From: Lachnospiraceae bacterium AC2029
GTDB lineage: Bacteria; Bacillota; Clostridia; Lachnospirales; Lachnospiraceae
DNA: 64,000 nucleotides
Reading direction: 5' to 3'
Assembly: GCA_000703065.1 (NCBI GenBank)
Contig: JNLK01000001.1
Span: 2,130,001 to 2,194,000, forward strand
Positions 9,901 to 17,111 of this stretch are shown in pieces (the stretch's first letter is position 1; each line of letters opens with the position of its first letter). Made by a program: the position numbers and the translations under genes. Below the pieces are notes generated by a model. The model ran no database searches, was not told where the DNA came from, and was given only the letters and a program-made list of their open reading frames with translations.

Positions 9901-12246
9901 GCGTCCGCTACGGATAAGCAGGCCATCAGCGACGCAGAAGCAACCCTGGATGCGGCAGTGAAGGCAGCGAATGAGCTTCCGGTAACTGCAACAGCAGCAG
10001 ATAAGAAGGCGGCAGCAGATGCGATCGTAAATGCAGCAAAGGCTCTGGACGAAGCAACTGACACAGCAAAGGTGAACTCCGCAGCAACAAAGGCAGCAGC
10101 AGAGGAAGAGGCAGCTACAGCAGCACAGCTCGCAGCAGCAAAGGCTACGGCAGGCGACAGACTGGATGATTACTCCGAGGCAAAGGCGCTTGCAGATGCT
10201 ACAGCAGACGAGAAGGCAGCTTATGACCAGGCAGTCGCAGATGGTAAGGCAGCCATCGCAGCAGCAAAGGACATGGATGAAGTGGCAAAGGCAGTCACCG
10301 ATGCTAAGGCAGCAATCGATGCAGCTCTTAAGAAGATCAATGACGACAGAGCAGCTGCAGCAGCGGCAGAAGCCGAGATGAAAGAAGCAGATGAGACGCT
10401 TGCAGCAGCAGAGGCTATAGCAGAGCTTGTTAAGGCAAATGCAGAAACGGCAGCAGAAGATGAGTATGCGTCCGCTACGGATAAGCAGGCCATCAGCGAC
10501 GCAGAAGCAACCCTGGATGCAGCAGTGAAGGCAGCGAATGAGCTTCCGGTAACTGCAACAGCAGCAGATAAGAAGGCGGCAGCAGATGCGATCGTAAATG
10601 CAGCAAAGGCTCTGGACGAAGCAACTGACACAGCAAAGGTGAACTCCGCAGCAGCAAAGGCAGCAGCAGAGGAAGAGGCAGCTGCAGCAGCACAGCTCGC
10701 AGCAGCAAAGGCTACGGCAGGCGACAGACTGGATGATTATTCCGAGGCAAAGGCGCTTGCAGATGCTACAGCGGACGAGAAGGCAGCTTATGACCAGGCA
10801 GTCGCAGATGGTAAGGCAGCCATCGCAGCAGCAAAGGACATGGATGAAGTGGCAAAGGCAGTCACCGATGCTAAGGCAGCAATCGATGCAGCTCTTAAGA
10901 AGATCAATGACGACAGAGCAGCTGCAGCAGCGGCAGAAGCCGAGATGAAAGAAGCAGATGGGACGCTTGCAGCAGCAGAGGCTATAGCAGAACTTGTTAA
11001 GGCAAATGCAGAAACGGCAGCAGAAGACGAGTATGCGTCCGCTACGGATAAGCAGGCCATCAGCGACGCAGAAGCAACCCTGGATGCGGCAGTGAAGGCA
11101 GCGAATGAGCTTCCGGTAACTGCAACAGCAGCAGATAAGAAGGCGGCAGCAGATGCTATCGTAAATGCAGCAAAGGCTCTGGACGAAGCAACTGACACAG
11201 CAAAGGTGAACTCCGCAGCAGCGAAGGCAGCGGCTGGTCAGGCGGCAACTGAAGCAGAGAAGCTGGCAGCAGCAAAGGAAGCAACTATCGGAAGACTTGA
11301 AGATTATGCAGAATTGAAGGCAAAAGAAGATGCAACCGATGCGGAAAAGGCTGAGTACAAAAAGGCATTATCTGACGGAAAGAAGGCCATCAAAGCAGCC
11401 AAAGATAAGGATGCAGTTGCAACGGCACTGACCAAAGCAAAGGCTGCGATCAATGAAGTGCTTGCAAAAATCGATGGTGACAGAGCTAAGGCCGCAAAAG
11501 TAACTGAACTGATCAATGGTCTTTCCGCAACCGAAGACATCACCGTAGATGACAAGGACTCCATCCAGGCGGCAAGAGCAGCATATGATGCACTGACGGA
11601 TGACCAGAAGGCTAAGGTATCTAAGAACACTCTGAAGAAGCTGGAAGCTGCGGAAGCAACTCTCGCAGTGGTTTCCAAGTACTCCGATGAATGGGTGAAC
11701 GGAAAGTGGTACAACAAGGATGCTAAACAGAACTACCTGGGAATCGGTAAGTGGCATAAGAGCAGCAAGGGCTGGTGGTTCGGAGACAACCTGGGATGGT
11801 ATGCGAAGAATCAGTGGCAGAAGATCGACGGAAAGTGGTACTTCTTCGACAAGGAAGGCTACATGGAAGCAAATGCATATCGTCAGGGATACTATCTCAA
11901 GGCAAATGGTGACTGGGACGGCAAGGCTAAGGTAGCCGGCTGGAAGCAGGATAGCAAGGGCTGGCGGTACTCCTTAGGCGGCAGTGACTTCCTGAAGAAC
12001 GGCTGGAAGAAGATCGACGGCAAGTGGTATTACTTCAAGGAAACCGGTTATGCAGCTCAGAGTGAATTCGTACAGGGCTGGTGGTGCAATAAGAATTGTA
12101 TCCAGAGTGATCCGGTACAGTGCAGCTGGCATAAGGCCGGTAGCAAGTGGTGGTACGGAACCAAGGATGGCTGGTATGCAAAGAACAAATCCTACACCAT
12201 CGACGGCATAAAGTACACCTTTGACAAGAAGGGCTACACGAAGTAA
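3946..12246 (+). CDS. Giant repeat-rich secreted surface protein with cell-wall-binding tail
   Basis: A 2766-residue adhesin-like protein starting after AAAGGAGGG. Residues 1-42 are a signal peptide. Residues about 45-240 carry GGAI...FSGN/FTNN repeats typical of a right-handed beta-helix (polymorphic-membrane-protein type). About 370-475 look Ig-like. About 476-710 hold three similar modules beginning ATYGQ. About 715-1140 hold helical units of the AAYDALTxxQKALV type. Residues 1148-2449 are seven tandem units of 182 or 189 residues, very rich in Ala, Glu and Lys, probably a long helical stalk, and a degenerate eighth unit follows. Residues about 2582-2766 are tryptophan-rich wall-binding modules (GWYAKN, DGKWYYF). 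There is no LPXTG motif, so attachment should be non-covalent. The ligand is unknown. Confidence 0.9.
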   Translation: MEKKHRHALPTRLIAVVLTFAMIVSVLTGVMPGTGMATHAETEYTSVSTFDELTAAISSGKNVKLTADIEVTREIGAFGNIIIDGAGKKLTGGGDHRFFNVDDILVLKNVTVSGFSARGGGAISNSGTLVLDHCIFSGNSSNYSGAGGGAIENGGKLYATGTTFSGNYTGEIGGAINNYGGSLYLTNCTFTNNYTTATGEAYGGAIGNNNTSGDVRIINCTFTGNYYANDTSKRSDFGEFRTPTNYTIAGCNGIVITPSPSGLKTVQYGAAILDYSDLSNILFDYASSTIGVYTLVVTGGANATSTGKTTQIQAAATDIDQITFTADANYTFPAFEMPDQNGISVTRTSDTVVTISGTMTADTEIVVPDAANLSATAPTISAVTAPELAYGYTEGSVSVTATAAEGHTLSYQWYSNTSNSNVGGTEISGATDASYDIPTGKATGTEEYYYCVVTATRDSDSQTAVATSDAVKVEVSKADPTAVVPTATATYGQTLADVTLTNPDGNTAGTWAWVDAATTGVGAAGNNTFKANFTPNDAANYNGKTNVDVTIAVSQADPTVAAPTGVTATYGQILSEVTMTNPEGNTPGTWAWTDETAEVGNVGTNTFTAIFTPTDTDNYNSVSGVEVTVTVSMADPVALAPSGEAYYGQTLANVALTNPNGNTPGTWTWVDAGTTSVGSEGTNTFKANFTPTDTANYNSVSNVDVQVTVTIDPDDKAAVDAVNAKIDALPMPDNVAITNAAAINEAKAAYTALTALQKTLISAESVAKLTDCETKLVKAYIADLTEPANVKAADKTAIETARAAFDALSMTQRSKITSAESKKLQDAEKVLAFELYKPGLKNTASNMAKEGDSEACKTLIADAKTAIDDLAYDFSKTPEANKDAEDAIIEALMSDLDTQRAADAVLDLIAAIPKQITKETAEEKIQAARAAYDKLKDAQKALVDEVSLTKLTDSETVLAVAAEIEALPTAEDVKDTDVKAIHEAREAFDALSITQKAMLDGTLRSKLQDCEEALISDVTDSIVDFTEITDENIAEVKDLLDSYDALTDEEKAAVNEKIGKEGTKKLADLEKAYDVAERVSGLKDAKDISAADEKDVSLVRTAYGLLSQSQKAMVSEAALAKLEAAEAKLAELKEEAALEEEKADAIDRLGDYAQAKALADADEAEQAAYNKAVTDGQAAIEAATDKAAVEQALVNAKAAVDAALKKINADRAAAAAAEAEMEEADETLAAAEALADIVKANAETAAADPYASEEDKKAIDDAAKTLDDAVKAAEALPTTATAAEKTAAADKIADAAAALAAVTDTAEVNSAAAKAAAEALEAAKTSADTRLEDYAQAKALADADEKEQAAYNKAVTDGQAAIAAAKDPAEAAKALADAKAAIDAALAKIKADRAAAAAAEAEMKEADETLAAAEALADIVKANAETAAADPYASEEDKKAIDDAAKTLEDAIKAANALADTATAAEKTAAADKIADAAAALAAVTDVAEVNSAAAKAAAEALEAAKTSADTRLEDYAQAKALADATKEEKEAYDKAVTDGQAAIAAAKDPAEAAKALADAKAAIDAALKKINDDRAAAAAAEAEMKEADGTLAAAEAIAELVKANAETAAEDEYASATDKQAISDAEATLDAAVKAANELPVTATAADKKAAADAIVNAAKALDEATDTAKVNSAAAKAAAEEEAAAAAQLAAAKATAGDRLDDYSEAKALADATADEKAAYDQAVADGKAAIAAAKDMDEVAKAVTDAKAAIDAALKKINDDRAAAAAAEAEMKEADETLAAAEAIAELVKANAETAAEDEYASATDKQAISDAEATLDAAVKAANELPATATAEDKNNAAKAVEDAAAALSAATDAAKVNSAAAKAAAEALEAAKTSADTRLEDYAQAKALADATKEEKEAYDKAVTDGQAAIAAAKDPAEAAKALADAKAAIDAALKKINDDRAAAAAAEAEMKEADGTLAAAEAIAELVKANAETAAEDEYASATDKQAISDAEATLDAAVKAANELPVTATAADKKAAADAIVNAAKALDEATDTAKVNSAATKAAAEEEAATAAQLAAAKATAGDRLDDYSEAKALADATADEKAAYDQAVADGKAAIAAAKDMDEVAKAVTDAKAAIDAALKKINDDRAAAAAAEAEMKEADETLAAAEAIAELVKANAETAAEDEYASATDKQAISDAEATLDAAVKAANELPVTATAADKKAAADAIVNAAKALDEATDTAKVNSAAAKAAAEEEAAAAAQLAAAKATAGDRLDDYSEAKALADATADEKAAYDQAVADGKAAIAAAKDMDEVAKAVTDAKAAIDAALKKINDDRAAAAAAEAEMKEADGTLAAAEAIAELVKANAETAAEDEYASATDKQAISDAEATLDAAVKAANELPVTATAADKKAAADAIVNAAKALDEATDTAKVNSAAAKAAAGQAATEAEKLAAAKEATIGRLEDYAELKAKEDATDAEKAEYKKALSDGKKAIKAAKDKDAVATALTKAKAAINEVLAKIDGDRAKAAKVTELINGLSATEDITVDDKDSIQAARAAYDALTDDQKAKVSKNTLKKLEAAEATLAVVSKYSDEWVNGKWYNKDAKQNYLGIGKWHKSSKGWWFGDNLGWYAKNQWQKIDGKWYFFDKEGYMEANAYRQGYYLKANGDWDGKAKVAGWKQDSKGWRYSLGGSDFLKNGWKKIDGKWYYFKETGYAAQSEFVQGWWCNKNCIQSDPVQCSWHKAGSKWWYGTKDGWYAKNKSYTIDGIKYTFDKKGYTK
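7387..11292 (+). repeat. Seven tandem 546/567-bp coding repeats
   Basis: Units begin at 7387, 7933, 8479, 9046, 9592, 10159 and 10726, each at the codons for R-L-(E/D)-D-Y. Lengths are 546, 546, 567, 546, 567, 567 and 567 bases. Units 3 and 5, and units 4, 6 and 7, are nearly identical at nucleotide level, which points to recent duplication of a two-unit block and gene conversion. All lengths are multiples of three, so gain or loss of units keeps the frame. Confidence 0.92.
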
Positions 12247-12261
12247 ACATTAAGCTTTATG

Positions 12262-12290
12262 GCAGGACCCGGCACTACGCCGGGTTCTGC
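12262..12290 (+). terminator. Hairpin after the giant gene
   Basis: Twelve-base arms (12262-12273 and 12279-12290, one mismatch) with core ACCCGGC/GCCGGGT lie 15 bases after the stop codon. The T-rich tail is weak. Confidence 0.55.
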
Positions 12291-12309
12291 TTACTTCGAC
12301 AAAACTCTT

Positions 12310-12348
12310 GACCTCCGGATCACCTTAATGATGATCCGGAGGTCTTTC
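12310..12348. terminator. Terminator between convergent genes
   Basis: GACCTCCGGATCA and its exact complement flank a 9-base loop and are followed by TTTCT. It lies between the convergent giant gene and the first secreted-protein copy and could serve both. The same hairpin occurs at 14836. Confidence 0.75.
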
Positions 12349-12434
12349 TAAATGTGAGCTCTGATCAATTTACTTGTTCGTTGCTCTATTTACTGCTTCA
12401 TGTTCGTCGTTTATTTTATCACGTCAGGCCTTGT

Positions 12435-14051
12435 TTACTCGCCTTTGATGGAGTCGCCGCGGTTCCAGAAGGATACTGCTGTGCCGGATCCGCACTTTTC
12501 TTCCCATTTTACCCAGTTGTTAACTCCGGATGTCCATACGGAGTAGGTCTTTTCCGAAGGATTCTTGCTGTCGATATTGAAGCCGGTGTAGGTTGCCGAG
12601 TACTGGCACTTTCCTGTGAATACTCCTGAGAAGTATTCCTTGACTGCGCTGCTGACACTCTCATCGATCTTTGCTTCGGAGGTGATAAGGACTGCGTCCT
12701 TTGCTACATCCTTCATATCGAAGCCGTTTGCGGTAAGGAATTCGCGGATGGTCATATTCTTTGCCTTTGCGTAGTCTGCCAGAGCCTTTGCTTCGTCAGA
12801 GGTTAAGTAGGTTCCGTCAAATCTGTAGTTGAAATGATCTCTTGCGCCGTAACTGTCGGATGCATAACTCTTGTAATCGCCGATGTTGGAGGTCTTCATC
12901 TTGGTGTTGAAATTCTTGCAGGAATTTGCCTTGTTGACGAAGATCTGACGGGACTGGTCGATCATCGTATAGTACTTTCCGGATACGGTTTCCTTATCAT
13001 ATTTTCCCATATCCCTTGTCTCATAGTCGCTTACCCATCCGCCGTACCACCACTGGCCGTTGTAGGGATTATAGTTCAGTGCCCAGTCATCCCAATGCTG
13101 ACCGACATATACGGACTGGATATCCCGCTTTGAATTGCCGATCACTACCTTGGAAAGCTTGTCCAGCTTGTTCTTGATCTGAGACGGGTTGGTGCTGATA
13201 TTGCTGAAGTAGTAGGGGTTCAGCTCCTTCTGTCTTGACTCGGACATGTATACTACCTGATACTGTGCCAGGAGACAATCTGTAAGAACCAGATATCCGG
13301 TGAGGTATTCCTGCATCAGGGTATCGCAGATGGTTCTTGCCTTGTCGATGGCCTCGCCGCTGAACATGGACTGGCTTACGAAGTAGTCATAGATCAGGGT
13401 GAAGAGGTCCTTCTGGTTCAGGATGTTTGCATTGTTGAACTTGGTGGTCAGGCTGTCGAAAAGAACGAATGCGGAGTTCTGATCTGTCCAGAAGAGGTCG
13501 CTCTTGATCTGTGCGCCGATCTCACAAAGCTTCTCATCTTCAGTGAGGTTCTTGTTGTTCCGGATGGTCCGGATGGCATCCAGGATGCCTCGGATCTGGG
13601 AGTTGAACGGTGTCAGGATAGTATAATCGAAAAGGTAAGTGGGGATCACATTTTCGATCTCCTTCTTCAGGTTATCTTCTATCTGGTCGATCTTTTCGTA
13701 GAGTCCGTCCAGCTTCTTGTCGATGTCTTCCAGAGTCATTTCCTTGTCGCCGAATGCGCTGCCGAGGATGGACTTCAGTGCCGGAGATGCTATCTTTCCG
13801 CCGGGAACATACTCTTCAAATGCGCCGAACATGGTATCCAGTCCGATACCCTTCAGGGTATTGAGGGTTTCTTTATCTGTATCATTCAATGCCATACATA
13901 CTACGTGACCCTCGGGAAGGGTTGCTGCATTTGCTGCGAGAGGAGCTGCGAAGCTCATGGTCATGATCGCTGCCAGTGCTGCGATACCGATTCTTGCCTT
14001 CTTTGTAACCTTTGTATTCTTTGTAGCCTTTGTATTGTTCATCTTCTTCAT
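12435..14051 (-). CDS. Secreted protein of unknown family, copy 1
   Basis: A 538-residue protein with a long lysine- and threonine-rich N-terminus, a hydrophobic core (IGIAALAAIMTMSFAAPLA) and an ANAA-type signal-peptidase site near residue 43. The mature protein starts with an amphipathic segment of Asp/Glu/Lys/Ile heptads at about residues 90-125 (EDIDKKLDGLYEKIDQIEDN), probably a coiled coil. A mostly helical region and a Trp/Tyr-rich stretch (YNGQWWYGGW) follow. There is no wall-binding repeat or LPXTG motif, so it may be released. The AAGAAAGG site precedes the start. I recognise no enzyme motif. A helical pore-forming or adhesive role is possible but unsupported. Confidence 0.85.
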   Translation of the reverse strand: MKKMNNTKATKNTKVTKKARIGIAALAAIMTMSFAAPLAANAATLPEGHVVCMALNDTDKETLNTLKGIGLDTMFGAFEEYVPGGKIASPALKSILGSAFGDKEMTLEDIDKKLDGLYEKIDQIEDNLKKEIENVIPTYLFDYTILTPFNSQIRGILDAIRTIRNNKNLTEDEKLCEIGAQIKSDLFWTDQNSAFVLFDSLTTKFNNANILNQKDLFTLIYDYFVSQSMFSGEAIDKARTICDTLMQEYLTGYLVLTDCLLAQYQVVYMSESRQKELNPYYFSNISTNPSQIKNKLDKLSKVVIGNSKRDIQSVYVGQHWDDWALNYNPYNGQWWYGGWVSDYETRDMGKYDKETVSGKYYTMIDQSRQIFVNKANSCKNFNTKMKTSNIGDYKSYASDSYGARDHFNYRFDGTYLTSDEAKALADYAKAKNMTIREFLTANGFDMKDVAKDAVLITSEAKIDESVSSAVKEYFSGVFTGKCQYSATYTGFNIDSKNPSEKTYSVWTSGVNNWVKWEEKCGSGTAVSFWNRGDSIKGE

Positions 14052-14224
14052 AATTCGTACCTGCCTTTCTTTTTTATATTTTGATTGGTTTTTTCTTTGT
14101 TTTCAGGTTGTTTCCCTGTTTCTGATATCACTATAACAAACCAACCTTTGCAACTCCTTTGCAAAGCTCAGATTATTTTAAAAAAAATTTTTGTTCACCC
14201 CAAATCTCGCGTCAGAATAACGAC

Positions 14225-14278
14225 TTGACAAGTTAACTGAGTCTAACTATACTGTGTCATGGTTAGATAAGACTAACC
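14225..14278 (+). promoter_or_regulatory. Promoter with two dyad operators before the HMA gene
   Basis: TTGACA (14225) and TATACT (14248) are 17 bases apart. The spacer holds the dyad GTTAACTGAGTCTAAC (14232-14247). A second, related dyad with arms GGTTAG and CTAACC lies at 14261-14278, 30 bases on. The pattern resembles DtxR/MntR- or Fur-like metal-repressor boxes. Metal-dependent control fits the downstream gene, but the repressor is not in the window. Confidence 0.65.
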
Positions 14279-14300
14279 AATCTGAGGCGAGGAGATTGAA

Positions 14301-14552
14301 ATGAAAAAAACAATTGTAAGGATCGACGGCATGATGTGTGGTATGTGTGAGTCACATATCTGTGATGTGATCAGAAAGACTTTTTCAGATGCGAAGAAGG
14401 TATCCGCTTCCCGTAAAAAAGGAGAAGCGAGTTTTCTGACGGAGAAGGAACCGGCTGAGAGTTTACTCGCGGAAGCAATCACTTCCATGGGATATACCTA
14501 CATTTCCTCGGAAAGTGTGGAGTATAAGAAAAAGGGATTGTTTGGACGTTAG
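14301..14552 (+). CDS. HMA-domain metal-binding protein (CopZ-like)
   Basis: An 83-residue protein spanning almost only a heavy-metal-associated domain. The binding loop is GMMCGMCE (CxxC, residues about 14-17) after a first strand KKTIVRIDG. Such proteins carry Cu(I) or similar ions in the cytosol, or are detached domains of P-type ATPases. The ribosome-binding site is GAGGAGAT, 6-8 bases before the ATG. The promoter has two dyads suggesting metal-responsive control. No copper ATPase is nearby. Directly after the stop is a fragment of an ABC exporter, so the unit may once have been larger. The family is clear but the metal is not. Confidence 0.8.
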   Translation: MKKTIVRIDGMMCGMCESHICDVIRKTFSDAKKVSASRKKGEASFLTEKEPAESLLAEAITSMGYTYISSESVEYKKKGLFGR

Positions 14553-14664
14553 GAGGAGACATGAAGAATTGATGGAGCAGGAAGGCATATACAGGAACTT
14601 CATCATCGGAAGAAAACAGGCGGTAAGCTGGAAACTTGCATGCATTATTAGATTAATGGGTTAG
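14551..14664 (+). pseudogene. Remnant of an ABC exporter C-terminus
   Basis: Starting within the HMA stop codon in another frame, the sequence encodes RHEELMEQEGIYRNF and, shortly after, a W-K-L ending. This matches the tail of fused permease-ATPase exporters (typically GTHEELL...GIYRRF...AEGWKL). All catalytic motifs are missing. The frame runs on to a TAG at 14662-14664. Confidence 0.65.
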
Positions 14665-14854
14665 ATCGCTCCCGGAGGAAATATCTGCCGACATCTCTGC
14701 TCTGTACAAGGAAATGAATGCACAAGAGACGGCTGAAGCCAAATTATACAAGGCTTTGGATAAACTTGAGGCTTTGATACAGCATAATGAGTCACCACTG
14801 AGTACATGGTCAGAGAGATGTACTGAGATGGAAAAGACCTCCGGATCACCTTAA
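14663..14854 (+). pseudogene. Remnant of an HD-domain hydrolase
   Basis: The frame reads LPEEISADISALYKEM, then AKLYKALDKLEALIQHNESP, then STW. It resembles the C-terminal half of small HD-domain phosphohydrolases (YfbR/YedJ-like), where the Asp in ALDKLEALIQ is part of the metal site. The upstream HD motif is absent. After STW the frame enters a 31-bp sequence that is repeated at 30571 and then the duplicated terminator. Confidence 0.6.
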
Positions 14855-14875
14855 TGCTGATCCGGAGGTCTTTCT
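14836..14875. terminator. Second copy of the duplicated terminator
   Basis: The same 13-bp stem as at 12310 (GACCTCCGGATCA), followed by TTTCT. It lies downstream of the second secreted-protein copy, read on the minus strand. Confidence 0.75.
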
Positions 14876-14960
14876 AAATATGAGCTCTGATCAATTTACT
14901 TGTTCGTTGCTCTGTTTTATTCTTCAGGTTAGTTGCTCTGCTTGTCACTTCAGGCCTTGT

Positions 14961-16580
14961 TTACTCGCCCTTGATGGAGTCGCCGCGGTTCCAGAAGGAT
15001 ACTGCTGTGCCGGATCCGCACTTTTCTTCCCATTTTACCCAGTTGTTAACTCCGGATGTCCATACGGAGTAGGTCTTTTCCGAAGGATTCTTGCTGTCGA
15101 TATTGAAGCCGGTGTAGGTTGCCGAGTACTGGCACTTACCTGTGAATACTCCGGAGAAGTATTCCTTGACTGCGCTGCTGACACTCTCATCGATCTTTGC
15201 TTCGGAGGTGATCAGGACGGCATCCTTTGCTACACCTGTCATATCGAAGCCGTTTGCTGTAAGGAATTCGCGGATGGTCATATTCTTTGCTTTTGCGTAG
15301 TCTGCCAGAGCCTTTGCTTCGTCAGAGGTTAAGTAGGTTCCGTCAAATCTGTAGTTAAAATGGTCCTTTGCTCCGTAGCTGTCGGATGCATAATTCTTAT
15401 AATTGCCGATGTTGGAGGTCTTCATCCTGGTGTTGAAATCCTTGCAGGAATTTCCCTTGTTGACGAAGATTTGACGGGACTGGTCGATCATCGTATAGTA
15501 CTTTCCGGATACGGTTTCCTTATCATATTTTCCCATATCCCTTGTCTCATAGTCGCTTACCCATCCGCCGTACCACCACTGGCCGTTGTAGGGATTATAG
15601 TTCAGTGCCCAGTCATCCCAGTGCTGACCCACATATACGTTCTGGATATCCCGCTTTGAATTGCCAATCACTACCTTGGAAAGCTTGTCCAGCTTGTTCT
15701 TGATCTGAGACGGGTTGGTGCTGATATTGCTGAAGTAGTAGGGGTTCAGCTCCTTCTGTCTTGACTCGGACATGTATACTACCTGATACTGTGCCAGGAG
15801 ACAATCTGTAAGAACCAGATATCCGGTGAGGTATTCCTGCATTAGGGTATCGCAGATGGTTCTTGCCTTGTCGATGGCCTCGCCGCTGAACATGGACTGG
15901 CTTACGAAGTAGTCATAGATCAGAGTGAAGAGGTCCTTCTGGTTCAGGATATTTGCATTGTTGAACTTGGTGGTCAGGCTGTCGAAAAGAACGAATGCGG
16001 AGTTCTGATCTGTCCAGAAGAGGTCGCTCTTGATCTGTGCGCCGATCTCACAAAGCTTCTCATCTTCGGTGAGCTTATCGTTGTTCCGGATGGTCCGGAT
16101 GGCATCCAGGATGCCTCGGATCTGGGAGTTGAAGGGGGTCAGGATGGTATAATCGAAAAGGTAAGTGGGGATCACATTTTCGATCTCCTTCTTCAGGTTA
16201 TCCTCCATCTGATCGAGTTTTGCGTAGAGTCCGTCAATCTTCTTGTCGATGTCTTCCAGGGTCATTTCCTTGTCGCCGAATGCGCTGCCGAGGATGGACT
16301 TCAGTGCCGGAGATGCTATCTTTCCGCCGGGAACATACTCTTCAAATGCGGTGAACATGGTGTCCAGGCCGATGCCCTTCAGGGTATTGAGGGTTTCTTT
16401 ATCTGTATCATTCAATGCCATACATACTACGCTTTGACCCTCGGGAAGGGTTGCTGCATTTGCTGCGAGAGGAGCTGCGAAGCTCATGGTCATGATCGCT
16501 GCCAGTGCTGCGATACCGATTCTTGCCTTCTTTGTAACCTTTGTATTCTTTGTAGCCTTTGTATTGTTCATCTTCTTCAT
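14961..16580 (-). CDS. Secreted protein of unknown family, copy 2
   Basis: A 539-residue near-duplicate of the protein at 12435-14051, with the same signal peptide, coiled-coil segment and Trp/Tyr-rich region. Only scattered residues differ, for example EGQSVV for EGHVV after the signal peptide, KLDQM for KIDQI, and DFNTRM for NFNTKM. Both copies are intact with the same ribosome-binding site, so both are probably expressed. Two full-length copies suggest a dosage effect or early divergence. Function is unknown, as for copy 1. Confidence 0.85.
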   Translation of the reverse strand: MKKMNNTKATKNTKVTKKARIGIAALAAIMTMSFAAPLAANAATLPEGQSVVCMALNDTDKETLNTLKGIGLDTMFTAFEEYVPGGKIASPALKSILGSAFGDKEMTLEDIDKKIDGLYAKLDQMEDNLKKEIENVIPTYLFDYTILTPFNSQIRGILDAIRTIRNNDKLTEDEKLCEIGAQIKSDLFWTDQNSAFVLFDSLTTKFNNANILNQKDLFTLIYDYFVSQSMFSGEAIDKARTICDTLMQEYLTGYLVLTDCLLAQYQVVYMSESRQKELNPYYFSNISTNPSQIKNKLDKLSKVVIGNSKRDIQNVYVGQHWDDWALNYNPYNGQWWYGGWVSDYETRDMGKYDKETVSGKYYTMIDQSRQIFVNKGNSCKDFNTRMKTSNIGNYKNYASDSYGAKDHFNYRFDGTYLTSDEAKALADYAKAKNMTIREFLTANGFDMTGVAKDAVLITSEAKIDESVSSAVKEYFSGVFTGKCQYSATYTGFNIDSKNPSEKTYSVWTSGVNNWVKWEEKCGSGTAVSFWNRGDSIKGE

Positions 16581-16828
16581 AATTCGTACCTGCCTTTCTT
16601 TTTTATATTTTGATTGGTTTTTTCTTTGTTTTCAGGTTGTTTCCCTGTTTCTGATATCACTATAACAAACCAACCTTTGCAAAGCCCAGATTATTTTAAA
16701 AAAATCTTTTTGAAGATGAGCGCGGCCTGTTGGTCTTCTGAGGATAAAGCAAGCGCAATGGAAAGAAGACAACAAGCTTAATGGAGGTCTAAAAGTGTGG
16801 AAAAAAATAACATTTAGACCGCTAATCG

Positions 16829-16857
16829 TTGGCTAGACAATTTGTTTATGATATAGT
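16829..16857 (+). promoter_or_regulatory. Promoter before the truncated ATPase
   Basis: TTGGCT and TATAGT are 17 bases apart, just upstream of the ATG at 16864. Confidence 0.45.
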
Positions 16858-16863
16858 AGTGCT

Positions 16864-16992
16864 ATGAAAAAAGAGAATTTAATTGGACGAACTGAAGAAT
16901 GTAAAAGGCTGAAACGATGTTTGAAAGAAGATTCTGCGCAACTTGTAATTGTCTACGGACGTAGAAGAGTTGATGACTTATTCAAAGAATAG
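16864..16992 (+). pseudogene. Truncated AAA ATPase, N-terminal 42 codons
   Basis: It encodes LIGRTEECKRLKRCL and QLVIVYGRRRV, the first strand and the approach to Walker A of the DUF234-type ATPases. The full-length relative at 32287 starts MVGREQEIKNLNRLY with YGRRRVGKTF. Here the frame leaves the family at the lysine of Walker A and stops at TAG 16990, so no functional ATPase can be made. The promoter is still present. Confidence 0.75.
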
Positions 16993-17111
16993 TGCGAATA
17001 ATACGATTCTATTAGGGGTCTAAATGCGTATGAATTGATTGGATTTAGATGCAGTTTTGACCTTAACATCATAAGTTATTACACTATTATAATTTACAGG
17101 GAGGGTTACAT

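Larger units (their letters stand above)
12310..14192 (-). repeat. Tandem locus duplication, copy 1
   Basis: About 1.88 kb matching 14836-16711, covering the terminator hairpin, the secreted-protein gene and its upstream region to an A-rich tract. Near identity at silent sites shows a recent duplication. The copies are separated by about 640 bases holding the HMA gene and gene remnants. Confidence 0.9.
14836..16711 (-). repeat. Tandem locus duplication, copy 2
   Basis: Homologous to 12310-14192. It differs by scattered substitutions, a three-base difference near the signal-peptide junction, a diverged segment between the terminator and the stop codon, and the loss of about 14 bases of a short direct repeat upstream of the gene. 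Confidence 0.9.
16581..17111 (+). other. Gap between copy 2 and the MATE gene
   Basis: Holds the upstream region of copy 2, an inverted repeat (GGTCTAAA 16786-16793 with TTTAGACC 16813-16820, and the left arm again at 17017), a promoter and truncated ATPase frame (16829-16992), and a TATAAT box shortly before the MATE gene. I see nothing else in it. Confidence 0.6.

Noticed and set aside
7473-11198. Many long frames on the minus strand and in other plus frames across the repeat stalk
   Set aside because: They repeat at the same 546/567-bp spacing and are Ala/Ser- or Leu/Gln-rich. They are by-products of GCA-rich codons in the real gene and have no start sites of their own.
7387-11292. CRISPR array
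   Set aside because: The repeats are very long, fully coding and contiguous, without spacers. No cas genes are present in the window.
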